Shown here: piece by piece, positions 7,869-14,934 of the stretch
How the letters are laid out: each line of letters starts with the position of its first letter
How positions within the stretch are numbered: position 1 is the stretch's first letter
Assembly (NCBI GenBank): GCA_003553895.1
Contig: PWFM01000197.1
Span: 1 to 16,144 of the forward strand
Length of the DNA: 16,144 nt
Direction: 5' to 3'
Source: Syntrophomonadaceae bacterium
Lineage (GTDB): Bacteria; Bacillota; Dethiobacteria; DTU022
Position numbers and translations under genes: made by a program
The notes under the pieces: model-generated
The model's database searches: none
The model's input: only the letters and a program-made list of their open reading frames with translations
Told to the model about the DNA's origin: nothing

Positions 7869-8629
7869 TGCCGGCACCTCTCAATGCCGCTGCCGGTAGA
7901 TAAAAAATCAAACTGGCAGCGGTAAGCTTCGTCCAGATGAGGACTGCGCAAAACTTCGGCCGGATGCCCGTGAATATGCATGGCCCGGTTTATGCAAAGC
8001 AATTTATCTGCCGAAGGCGCGATAGAAACCAGGTCGTGCGAGACCAGAATTATTGAGAGCCTTTCCTTTTCTTTTAATTCCTGCAGCAATTTAACAAAAC
8101 TCTGCTGGGCTGGAAAATCAAGGCCGGTATTGGGTTCATCCAGCAGCAGCAAGCCCGGACGCCTGGCCAGGGCTCTGGCCAGCAAAATGCGTTGCTGTTC
8201 TCCACCGGAAAGGCTTTGAAACGAGCGATGGGAAAAACCCTCCATACCTACCGAGTGGAGGGCCTTTTCAACTTTTCTTCCTTTTTCCGGAACCCGGCGC
8301 AGAAGGGTGCGGGGAGATAGCAGACCCGTAGCCACCACGTCGGCCGCGGAAAGCGGAAAGCGCCGTTCAAAAGACTGACGCTGGGGCATGTAACCGATCC
8401 CGGGTCTGGCTTCTTTCAAGTTCAGGCCGCGGCTTCCGAATACTGTTAACAGGCCCTTCTGAATAGGAACCAGGCCGAGCGCTGCCCGCAGCAGGGTTGT
8501 TTTGCCGGCGCCGTTGGGACCGATCACGCCGGTGAGCTCCCCCTGTAATGCTGAAAAAGAAATATCCTCCAGAACCGTTTTGCCGCCAAGCATCACGGTC
8601 AGGTTGTCTGCTTTAATCACTTCCTGCAA
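7865..8629 (-). CDS. znuC: Zinc ABC transporter ATP-binding protein
   Basis: The 254-residue ABC ATPase has all core motifs: Walker A GPNGAGKTT (37-45), Q-loop MPQR (Q83), signature LSGGEQQR (140-147), Walker B LLLLDEP (160-166) and H-loop SHD (H198). It powers zinc import by ZnuB and resembles the metal-type ATPases of the ZnuC/MntB/AdcC group. The start is a TTG at 8627-8629 with GGGGA about seven bases upstream. It begins 30 bases after znuA ends and its stop overlaps the znuB start. The C-terminus carries extra His and Cys residues (HIHGH near 218-222; CRH at the end), which is common in zinc-linked members and is not strong evidence by itself. Confidence 0.92.
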   Translation of the reverse strand: MQEVIKADNLTVMLGGKTVLEDISFSALQGELTGVIGPNGAGKTTLLRAALGLVPIQKGLLTVFGSRGLNLKEARPGIGYMPQRQSFERRFPLSAADVVATGLLSPRTLLRRVPEKGRKVEKALHSVGMEGFSHRSFQSLSGGEQQRILLARALARRPGLLLLDEPNTGLDFPAQQSFVKLLQELKEKERLSIILVSHDLVSIAPSADKLLCINRAMHIHGHPAEVLRSPHLDEAYRCQFDFLSTGSGIERCRH

Positions 8630-8659
8630 TATTGTCCCCGCCTTACATCGATGGCTTTA

Positions 8660-9688
8660 TTATTCCATGGCTTCTTTGAACACAGCCAGGTTAAATCGCA
8701 TTAAGTCAAGGTATGATTCTCGCCCTTCAACCCCTTCTCCTCCCAGGGGATCGATCATCAGCACTTCCGTCCCGCTCTCTTCGGCAATCCTATCGGCCAG
8801 TTCGGATGAAAACTGAGGCTCGGCAAAAATACCTCCGATCTCTTCTTGCCTGATCAGTTCAACCAGTTCTGCAACCCAGCCGGCAGAGGGTTCCTGGCCC
8901 GGGAACTGGGCAATAACGGCTACCTCTTCCAGGCCGTAACGCTCGGCAAAATATTGCCAGGCCGAATGAAAAGCAATAAACCCGGTCCTGGAAAATCCTG
9001 CTGAGGCGTCTTCTATTTCTTCATGCAAATCGGTCAGCTCTCCACGGTACTTTTCATAACGGCGGTCAAAGTACTGTTCCTCCCCGGGAGCAAGTTCTAC
9101 CAATTTTTCATGAATAGCGGGACCCAGCAAGTCTCTGACAATTAAAGGATCCAGCCAAAAATGAGGATCCTGGGGTCCGTGATCGCAATCGCCGTGATCG
9201 TGGCCATTATGATGATCATGGCTGCAATCACAGTCATGCCCATGATCATGCCCATGATCTTTTTCCTCGGCTGCATTATCTTCAAGCCTGTAGTAATCCA
9301 CCGTTTCAATCATATCTACCCGTTCCGACATTTTCAGAACGGCCGGCCCGGAGCCTGCAGCTTCGGTCATGTTGACAGCCCAGTTATCAAGGCCGGCCCC
9401 AACATAAATCAACAGATCCGCCTGTTCCAGCAGCCGGGCCTGTTCAACCGTAGGCTCATAAGTGTGGGGGCTGGCTCCGGCTGGTAAGAGATAGGAAACT
9501 TCAACCTCTTCACCTCCGAGCCGTCCGGCAATATCGGCCAGGGGGTAAATGGTGGTCACGACTTTGATGGCCGGATCCAGTTCGCCGGTTTTAGCTTCCT
9601 CAGAAGTGCATCCGGGCACCAAAAACAGGACCATTAAAAGCACGGCAAAAACAAAAACCGCAGCCATTGCAAATTTTTTGCTGGTCAT
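8660..9688 (-). CDS. znuA: Zinc ABC transporter substrate-binding lipoprotein
   Basis: The 342-residue cluster-A1 (cluster 9) metal-binding protein is tethered outside the membrane. The signal ends in FLVPGC with the lipidated cysteine at residue 27. Zinc ligands expected for the family are visible: H75 in SPHTYEP, H176 in DPHFWLD, H241 in AFHSAW and D313 in MIDPLG. Between the first two ligands, residues 145-170 form a histidine-rich loop with ten His and three Cys, typical of zinc-specific rather than manganese-specific proteins; the cysteines are unusual. I chose the ATG at 9686-9688. A GTG five codons upstream has its ribosome binding site right against it, and the ATG site is only fair. 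It is the first gene of znuA-znuC-znuB-zur and carries the operon's control region upstream. Confidence 0.93.
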   Translation of the reverse strand: MTSKKFAMAAVFVFAVLLMVLFLVPGCTSEEAKTGELDPAIKVVTTIYPLADIAGRLGGEEVEVSYLLPAGASPHTYEPTVEQARLLEQADLLIYVGAGLDNWAVNMTEAAGSGPAVLKMSERVDMIETVDYYRLEDNAAEEKDHGHDHGHDCDCSHDHHNGHDHGDCDHGPQDPHFWLDPLIVRDLLGPAIHEKLVELAPGEEQYFDRRYEKYRGELTDLHEEIEDASAGFSRTGFIAFHSAWQYFAERYGLEEVAVIAQFPGQEPSAGWVAELVELIRQEEIGGIFAEPQFSSELADRIAEESGTEVLMIDPLGGEGVEGRESYLDLMRFNLAVFKEAME

Positions 9689-9784
9689 ATCAGTTCTTCT
9701 CACCCTCTTTTCTGTGTAATTGAAAAATATAATCATTTGCGTATGGTTGTAGGGACTGGTTTTCTAATCCAGGCTTTATTTTTC

Positions 9785-9799
9785 TGAGAACAATTATCA
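9785..9799. promoter_or_regulatory. Candidate Zur/Fur-type operator (7-1-7 palindrome)
   Basis: TGAGAAC-A-ATTATCA is an imperfect 7-1-7 inverted repeat. The halves TGAGAAC and TGATAAT agree at five of seven positions, and the second is the classic Fur-family half-site. It would lie at about +7 to +21 of the proposed znuA promoter, a fitting place for repression. Assignment to Zur rests on position, since the Bacillus Zur consensus (CGTAAT-type halves) fits less well. Confidence 0.5.
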
Positions 9800-9812
9800 A
9801 TTACTTGTCTGG

Positions 9813-9840
9813 ATTATAACATAAATCTCGGCAGGGGCAA
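9813..9840 (-). promoter_or_regulatory. Candidate znuA operon promoter
   Basis: On the minus strand, TTGCCC (9835-9840) and a perfect TATAAT (9813-9818) are separated by 16 bases. Transcription would begin near 9806, giving a leader of about 118 bases before znuA that includes the palindrome 9785-9799. Confidence 0.5.
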
Positions 9841-9846
9841 CCGGTG

Positions 9847-9875
9847 TTTACTTATTTAAGCCGCTGAGATATCAT
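9847..9875 (+). promoter_or_regulatory. Candidate serC promoter
   Basis: TTTACT (9847-9852) and TATCAT (9870-9875) are spaced by 17 bases, 47 bases before the serC ATG. Its -35 box lies seven bases from that of the divergent znuA promoter, so the two polymerases would bind back to back. Confidence 0.45.
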
Positions 9876-9922
9876 TAAATTTAAAATATACCTGTCCCAA
9901 CTAAAAATGGAGGTTTTACTTA

Positions 9923-11044
9923 ATGCGCCCAAAACCGGCAATAAAGCCGACAAAACCATACTTTTCTTCCGGCCCCTGCGCCAAGCGTCCCGGCTATAAA
10001 CTGGAAATTCTCCGGGAGGCGCCTCTGGGCCGATCACACCGCAGCAGCAGCAGTAAATTGAAATTAAAGAAAGCGATCGATAAGACGAAAGAAGTCCTGG
10101 GCCTGCCGGAAAATTACCTGGTCGGCATCGTACCCGCCTCGGATACGGGAGCATTTGAAATGGCTATGTGGAACCTGCTCGGCGAAAGGCCCGTGGAAGT
10201 AGCTCATTTTGATGCCTTCGGAAAAACCTGGGCCGACGATATCAGGGAACAGCTCAGGCTGGAAAAAGCCCGCTACCATACCACCGATTACGGCTTCCTG
10301 CCGGAACTGTCGAAGATCAATTTTCATAACGATGTTGTTTTCACCTGGAATGGAACAACCAGTGGAGTAAGGGTCCCAAATGGCAATTTTATACCACAGG
10401 ACCGCAGAGGATTAACCCTGTGCGATGCCACTTCCGCTGTCTTTGCCGTAGATTTGCCCTTGGAGAAACTCGATGCCACCACTTTTTCCTGGCAAAAAGT
10501 GCCCGGTGGAGAGGCTGCCCATGGGATGCTGATCCTTTCGCCCCGAGCCGTAGAGCGACTGGAAAACTACAACCCGCCCTGGCCTCTACCGAAGATATTC
10601 CGCCTGAAAAATAAGGGCAAGCTGATGGCAGACCTGTTTGAAGGATCAACCATTAATACTCCGTCCATGCTCTGTGTGGAAGACTATCTTGATGCCCTGC
10701 TCTGGGCAGAAAAAATAGGTGGTCTGCCTGAATTAATCAGGCGCAGCAATGAAAACCTGGCTGTCATTGAAAGATTTGTTGAAGACCATAACTGGATTCA
10801 TTTCCTGGCCTCAGACCCTGAGATCCGCTCCAACACCAGTGTCTGTCTGAAAGTAGATCTAAACCCCGGGCAGGTCAAGGAACTGGTCCGGCTGCTTGAA
10901 TCGGAAAGCGCAGCTTATGATATCGCCTCTTACCGCGACGCCCCGCCTGGACTTCGCTTCTGGTGCGGGGCCACAGTTAGCAAAGAAGACCTGGAAAGGG
11001 CCATGCCCTGGTTGGAGTGGGCCTACCACCAGACCAAAGGCTGA
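9923..11044 (+). CDS. serC: Phosphoserine aminotransferase, Methanosarcina/alphaproteobacterial type
   Basis: The 373-residue PLP enzyme of the serine pathway converts 3-phosphohydroxypyruvate and glutamate to phosphoserine and 2-oxoglutarate. It matches the SerC subtype typical of Methanosarcina and alphaproteobacteria (the TIGR01365 type), not the usual Bacillota SerC. Diagnostic stretches are FSSGPCAKRPG (14-24), GRSHR, GIVPASDTGAFEMAMW (68-83), VFTWNGTTSGVRVPNG (139-154), CDATSAVFAVDLP, the PLP-lysine region TFSWQKVPGGEAAHGM with K192, and INTPSMLCVEDYLDALLWA. D168 is the expected partner of the pyridine nitrogen. The start is secure: GGAGG at 9909-9913 is nine bases upstream. No serA or serB is adjacent. 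It stands alone between the zinc operon and gatB, and the subtype hints at acquisition by transfer. Confidence 0.93.
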   Translation: MRPKPAIKPTKPYFSSGPCAKRPGYKLEILREAPLGRSHRSSSSKLKLKKAIDKTKEVLGLPENYLVGIVPASDTGAFEMAMWNLLGERPVEVAHFDAFGKTWADDIREQLRLEKARYHTTDYGFLPELSKINFHNDVVFTWNGTTSGVRVPNGNFIPQDRRGLTLCDATSAVFAVDLPLEKLDATTFSWQKVPGGEAAHGMLILSPRAVERLENYNPPWPLPKIFRLKNKGKLMADLFEGSTINTPSMLCVEDYLDALLWAEKIGGLPELIRRSNENLAVIERFVEDHNWIHFLASDPEIRSNTSVCLKVDLNPGQVKELVRLLESESAAYDIASYRDAPPGLRFWCGATVSKEDLERAMPWLEWAYHQTKG

Positions 11045-11182
11045 TTGGAGCCATCGATTCTAACAGGCGCCACCTGCCTGGTCTGGAAGAGCCAGTTCCA
11101 TAAAAGTTGGTTTCCACAATGAGACCCTGTAAACCGGGAGGCCCTCGGCGTTTCCGGAACCGCTTCAAAAAGTCTTGCCAGA

Positions 11183-11227
11183 TTAAGGCAGGGCTTCAGG
11201 ATTAAGAGCCTGATCAGCCCTGCTTAA
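11183..11227. terminator. Long imperfect hairpin between convergent serC and gatB
   Basis: Left arm 11183-11200 and right arm 11209-11227 pair over about 17 bp, with a one-base bulge on the left and a two-base bulge on the right and an 8-base loop; the core is GCAGGGCT/AGCCCTGC. There is no U-tract directly after it on either strand. On the minus strand TTTTT comes about 14 bases later. It could end both transcripts or stabilise 3' ends. A second small stem (GGCTG/CAGCC, 11253-11268) and the pair AGCTAAT/ATTAGCT (11246-11295) follow it. Confidence 0.45.
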
Positions 11228-11301
11228 GTATAAGAGGATAAAATGAGCTAATGGCTGCATAATCAGCCTGCTCAGCAAACCACGGTCTATTAGCTTAATT
11301 C

Positions 11302-12747
11302 TTACTGGCTGTCTATTTTCTTGACCAGCAGTTCATTAACCAGCTGCGGGTTGGCTTTACCCCTGGTTTCCTTCATGACCTGTCCGACAAGGTGCCCCAG
11401 CGCCTTCGATTTGCCACCGCGGTAACTTTCCACCGTGTCCGGGTTCTCGCTGATGATCCGGTCGACAATTGATTCCAGCTCCGATTGGTCCGATATCTGC
11501 AGCAAGCCTTCCTCTTCAACAACCCGGCGGGGTTTCTTGCCACCCTGAAAAGCCTTTTCCAAAACCTCTTTGGCAATTTTGCCGCTGATCTCCTGATTGT
11601 CGATCATCTGCAACAGTTCAGCCATATCTTCGGGCACGAAAGAAGCCTGATCCGCTTCCAAACCGGCATTGTTAAGATGAGCTGAGAATTCACCCATCAC
11701 CCAGTTGCTAACTTCTTTCGGCTTATTAAAAAACTCCAGGCACGATTCAAAATAATCGGCCAGGCAGCGCGACGCCGTAAGGACCCCGGCATCGTATTCG
11801 GGAAGACCGTATTCTTCAACAAACCTTTTAGCCCTTTCACCGGCCATTTCCGGCAGGTTATGGCGCGCTTTTTCCACTTCCGTTTCTGCAAGCTGGATCG
11901 GGGCCAGTTCCGGATCTGCAAAACAGCGGTAATCATCTGCCTCCAGTTTACCGCGCATAACGATCGTTTCCTGCCTGTCTTCATCCCAGCGCAGGGTCTG
12001 AGTAGCCACTTTTTCTCCGCTATCCAGGATCCCGGCCTGTCTTTTTATTTCATGGTCGAGCGATTTTTCAACCGCCCGGAATGAATTCATGTTTTTTAGC
12101 TCTGTTTTAATCCCGAAAATTTCTTCTCCCGGGTTACGGAGGGAAACGTTGGCATCACAGCGCAGGCTGCCTTCTTCCATTTTGCAGTCGGATACACCGG
12201 CATACTGCATAATGCTCTTTAGTTTCTCCAGGTAGCGGCGAGCTTCCAACGAAGAACGCAGATCCGGTTCGCTTACTATTTCAATCAAGGGCACACCGGC
12301 CCGGTTATAATCGACCATGGAAGAACCGCCGGAAGCACCTGCGGTTTCATGGAGCAGTTTGCCGGCATCTTCTTCCATGTGGACCCTGCCGATACCGACT
12401 TTTTTTAACACGCCCCGGTCATCTTCAATTTCCAGGTAACCGCTGCTGCCGAGCGGGATATGATACTGAGAAATCTGGTATCCTTTGGGCATGTCCGGGT
12501 AGAAATAATTTTTACGATCAAAGTAACTATATAGCGCCACTTTACAATTCAAGGCCACAGCTGCAGTAAGGGCCTGCTGCAGGGCTTCCCTGCTCATTTG
12601 CGGCAGGATGCCGGGAAACCCCAGGCAAACCGGACAGGTATTAACATTCGGCTCCGGCACAAACCGGTTGGGACAGGCACAAAACAACTTACATCCAGTA
12701 AGCAGCTCCACATGCACTTCCAGACCGATCACAACTTCGTACTTCAT
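11302..12747 (-). CDS. gatB: Asp-tRNA(Asn)/Glu-tRNA(Gln) amidotransferase subunit B
   Basis: The 481-residue protein is full length. GatB activates the misacylated Glu-tRNA(Gln) or Asp-tRNA(Asn) with ATP and transfers ammonia to it. The cradle domain shows GLEVHVEL (8-15), a zinc site KLFCACPNRF...NTCPVCLG (C23, C25, C38, C41), the hallmark DRKNYFYPDMPKGYQISQ region (77-94), VDYNRAGVPLIEIVSEPD (145-162) and CDANVSLR (197-204). The C-terminal helical and YqeY-like tail (about 330-481) ends with GHLVGQVMKETRGKANPQLV. I use the ATG at 12745-12747, with GAGGTG eight bases upstream, over a TTG two codons earlier. Nothing looks degenerate. The gap to gatA (250 bases) is unusually long for this operon and holds hairpins and repeat-like sequence. 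Confidence 0.95.
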   Translation of the reverse strand: MKYEVVIGLEVHVELLTGCKLFCACPNRFVPEPNVNTCPVCLGFPGILPQMSREALQQALTAAVALNCKVALYSYFDRKNYFYPDMPKGYQISQYHIPLGSSGYLEIEDDRGVLKKVGIGRVHMEEDAGKLLHETAGASGGSSMVDYNRAGVPLIEIVSEPDLRSSLEARRYLEKLKSIMQYAGVSDCKMEEGSLRCDANVSLRNPGEEIFGIKTELKNMNSFRAVEKSLDHEIKRQAGILDSGEKVATQTLRWDEDRQETIVMRGKLEADDYRCFADPELAPIQLAETEVEKARHNLPEMAGERAKRFVEEYGLPEYDAGVLTASRCLADYFESCLEFFNKPKEVSNWVMGEFSAHLNNAGLEADQASFVPEDMAELLQMIDNQEISGKIAKEVLEKAFQGGKKPRRVVEEEGLLQISDQSELESIVDRIISENPDTVESYRGGKSKALGHLVGQVMKETRGKANPQLVNELLVKKIDSQ

Positions 12748-12769
12748 ACCCAACTCACCTCAACATCTT

Positions 12770-12799
12770 CGGGGCACGGGGGCAACCCCCTTGTCCCGG
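12770..12799. repeat. GC-rich palindromic (REP-like) hairpin before gatB
   Basis: The sequence folds as CGGG/CCCG, CA/TG and GGGGG/CCCCC around a 3-base loop, with two mismatched positions, 23 bases before the gatB ATG. It holds two copies, in opposite orientation, of CGGGRCAMGGG (12770-12780 plus; 12788-12798 minus). A third copy lies at 13008-13018 on the minus strand inside the gatA 3' end. In the gatB message it could affect ribosome access or mark a processing site. Confidence 0.55.
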
Positions 12800-13018
12800 C
12801 TTTACTGTTTGATAATGATACCTTTCTTCCTTTTTGCATTTAAAGCCTTTACTATGCACTCCTGCACCCTATTTTTATAGTAAAAATAACTGTTCAATGT
12901 AGCTGCGCCACCCGTAACAAGATCAATAATTATTGGTTCCCTTAAGACAAAAGCTTTTTATACCAGCATTAATCGAAATAATTTAACAAAAAACCTGTTA
13001 CAGTGTTCCCGTGTCCCG
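12770..13018. other. Candidate small inserted element between gatA and gatB
   Basis: The 249-base segment is bounded by inverted repeats CGGGGCACGGG (12770-12780) and, on the minus strand, CGGGACACGGG (13008-13018), which agree at 10 of 11 positions. The interior is AT-rich and non-coding, unlike its flanks. It contains the perfect palindrome TATTTTTA-TAG-TAAAAATA (12870-12888) and the 12-base palindrome CAATAATTATTG (12924-12935). The right boundary falls in the last codons of gatA, exactly where that protein stops resembling its family. This fits a MITE-like or REP-associated insertion. No target-site duplication was identified, so the call is tentative. Confidence 0.35.
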
Positions 13019-14419
13019 GGGCCCGGAGGTGGATCCCACGGCAAGCAGGGTTTTTTCGCTAAAAGGAGGCCCTACCAGCTGCATGCCGACTGGAATACGA
13101 TTCACCTGCCCGGCGGGAATGGTTAGGGCAGGCATTCCGGAAAGACTAACCGGCGCGCAAAAAAAATCGTCAGACCATTCATCCAGGAAGCTTACTTCAC
13201 CTTTCAACTGACGGGGCAGGTTTTTGGCGGTGGGCAGCATCAACAGATCACACTCCTTGAGAACTCCTGCAAACTCCTGCCGGATCAGCTCCCAGATTTT
13301 TAGGGCCTGGCGATAATAGCGGCCGTAATTACCTTTACTCAACAAGAACGTGCCAAAAATACTGCGGCGGCGCGCTTCTTTCCCCAGGATCTCGGCGCGG
13401 GATTGAAAATACATGTTTTCCAGGTTATCTGCTTCACCGGTTTTACCAAAACGAATTCCGTCAAAGCGGGCATGATTGGATGAGGCCTCGGCCAGGGCAA
13501 TGATATAATAAGCCTGCAGGCCTTCTCGCAGCAAACCCAGATCTATATTCTTGATTTTATAGCCGAGCCCGGCAAAATCATCCCGGGCTTGCTCAAATAC
13601 TTCCCTTAATTCCGGCTGCAAAAAATCAAAAGCCGTTACAGGATAGCCGATAGTGATATCTTCTGAGCCGGGTGTTTTGATTATTTCCGGGATCCCTTTC
13701 CGGCAAACTGCCGTGGCCGCATCCCGCTCATCAAAACCGGAAATAATATCCAAAACACCGGAAATGTTTTCACAGGAAAAAGCGGTTATTCCCACCCGGG
13801 CAAAAGAACTGCAGTGGGCATTTAAACCGTGCCGGGAAACCCGCCCTGTTGTCGGGCGCAGTCCTGCTACCCCGCAGTGCGAAGCCCCCTGGCGCAGGGC
13901 TCCCCCGCTGTCACTTTCCACGGCCAGCATACAGATCCCGGTGGCAACCGCTGCAGCGCCGGCGCTCCCTGCCGTCCTTTCGGCCTGCCAGGGATTTGCT
14001 GTAGCCCCTCCGGGTGAAGTCAGGGTAGTCGAACCCTGGCCCATATCGTCCAGGTTGGTTTTACCGATTACCACCGCCCCGGCCTCCATTAAACTTTCAA
14101 CCACCGCTGCCGTTACCGGCGAAATAAATTCGCTGAAAGCGGAAGAACCGAAGCTGGTAGGTAAAACACCGTAACACAGATCGTCTTTAACAGTTATCGG
14201 GATCCCGGCCAGGGGCAGCTCTCCACCCTGTTTTATTTTCTCATCAATAGCCCTGGCCTGCTCGGTAGCATCAACTCCGGCAACAGCATTAAATATATTG
14301 AGCCCTTCGTTTAGAACGCTGCAGTTTTTGAGGGTTTTATCAATTAACTGGTGAGCGGTAATTTCACCTTCGAGCACTGCTTCAGCCACCCGGTGAACAG
14401 TCGTTTTTCGCAATTCCAA
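12998..14419 (-). CDS. gatA: GatA-like amidotransferase subunit A with altered catalytic site and short C-terminus
   Basis: The 473-residue amidase-signature protein sits between gatC and gatB, with a TTG start at 14417-14419 and AGGGGAG seven bases upstream. GatA normally hydrolyses glutamine with a Ser-cisSer-Lys triad and sends the ammonia to GatB. Here the lysine is present (VKDD, K78). The usual PGGSSGGSAAAV loop is shortened to TAGSAGAAAV (149-158), and the usual SDTGGS nucleophile motif reads SDSGGA (169-174), so alanine A174 replaces the acyl-enzyme serine. The codon is GCC. Other regions are family-like: GKTNLDDMGQGS, HCGVAGLRPTTGRVSRHGL, and apparent glutamine-binding positions Y304/Y305, R350-352 and D418. 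After LLAVG (458-462) the family's C-terminal helix is missing and replaced by 11 unrelated residues in repeat-like DNA. It may be an ammonia-only or decaying GatA. A catalytically normal GatA is not supported. Confidence 0.85.
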   Translation of the reverse strand: MELRKTTVHRVAEAVLEGEITAHQLIDKTLKNCSVLNEGLNIFNAVAGVDATEQARAIDEKIKQGGELPLAGIPITVKDDLCYGVLPTSFGSSAFSEFISPVTAAVVESLMEAGAVVIGKTNLDDMGQGSTTLTSPGGATANPWQAERTAGSAGAAAVATGICMLAVESDSGGALRQGASHCGVAGLRPTTGRVSRHGLNAHCSSFARVGITAFSCENISGVLDIISGFDERDAATAVCRKGIPEIIKTPGSEDITIGYPVTAFDFLQPELREVFEQARDDFAGLGYKIKNIDLGLLREGLQAYYIIALAEASSNHARFDGIRFGKTGEADNLENMYFQSRAEILGKEARRRSIFGTFLLSKGNYGRYYRQALKIWELIRQEFAGVLKECDLLMLPTAKNLPRQLKGEVSFLDEWSDDFFCAPVSLSGMPALTIPAGQVNRIPVGMQLVGPPFSEKTLLAVGSTSGPRDTGTL

Positions 14420-14449
14420 TTCAAATCTCCCCTTCGCAAACCTGCTTTA

Positions 14450-14734
14450 TTATTCCATGATTTTGGGGACCAGGTAAAAACCGCCGGTAAAATTGGGGGC
14501 AGCTTCTTGCAGTTCAGCCAGATCGCTCTGCCGGGGTGTATCTTCCCGCAAAACATTGATCGCCTCATGGCTAAATACAAGCCCCTCGAGATCACCGGTA
14601 TCGACCTCGAGCGCCGGCTCGAGCCAGCCCAGAAACTGATCCAGCTCCCGGTGCAACTGATCACGCTCAGGATCGGAAACCCCTATTTTTATGGCTTCGA
14701 TCGCCTTCTCAAGACCCACAGCTGCGCTATCCAT
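14450..14734 (-). CDS. gatC: Asp-tRNA(Asn)/Glu-tRNA(Gln) amidotransferase subunit C
   Basis: The 94-residue protein has normal GatC length. GatC is a small helical belt that holds GatA and GatB together. The helical N-terminal part is followed by the recognisable core: ELDQFLGWLE, VDTGDLEG, SHEAINVLREDTPRQSD, and the C-terminal GGFYLVPKIME, equivalent to the family's DGFFxVPKxxE ending. The N-terminus is slightly divergent (KIGVSDPERDQL in place of RLELSEEE). The ATG at 14732-14734 has AAGGTGG about six bases upstream. It is the first gene of gatC-gatA-gatB, and gatA starts 30 bases after its stop. Its leader contains competing hairpins (14860-14934). Confidence 0.9.
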   Translation of the reverse strand: MDSAAVGLEKAIEAIKIGVSDPERDQLHRELDQFLGWLEPALEVDTGDLEGLVFSHEAINVLREDTPRQSDLAELQEAAPNFTGGFYLVPKIME

Positions 14735-14859
14735 TTCTAACCACCTTCTTTACCAGATTTATGAACAAAGTAAACGCTTGGCCTGATTAATAAAATTGCC
14801 CTTGCTGATACTCTTGGCTGGAGCTGCACCGGCTTAGCAGACACAAAACAATAGTGCCC

Positions 14860-14934
14860 AAAAATATAAAAACCCGGTCTCACCGCCCAAATTTTTAAAC
14901 TGCCGGGATTTGAGTTTCACCCGGCATACCGGGG
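14860..14934 (-). promoter_or_regulatory. Candidate transcription attenuator in the gatCAB leader
   Basis: Read on the minus strand, four short GC segments can pair in competing ways: 1 CCCCGG (14929-14934), 2 TGCCGGG (14920-14926), 3 CCCGGCA (14901-14907) and 4 CCGGG (14873-14877), which runs straight into TTTTTATATTTTT (14860-14872). Pairing 2:3 is a perfect 7-bp stem with a 12-base loop. Pairing 1:2 (5 bp, loop TATG) or 3:4 (5 bp, then the U-tract) would exclude it. Segment 4 can also form CGGT-GAG-ACCG. This is the layout of an attenuator about 125-200 bases before gatC. No T-box sequence is seen. Confidence 0.35.

Noticed and set aside
9161..9487. Open frame on the plus strand rich in Met/Ile
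   Set aside because: It is the complement of the His/Asp codons in the znuA loop, not a gene.
13653..14174. 173-codon open frame opposite gatA
   Set aside because: It is the antisense shadow of gatA, rich in Pro/Ala/Ser, with no family resemblance.
14860..14934. T-box riboswitch controlling gatCAB
   Set aside because: GGGCGGTGAGACCGG superficially resembles the antiterminator bulge, but the required GGUGGNACCGCG core and the upstream specifier stem are missing.
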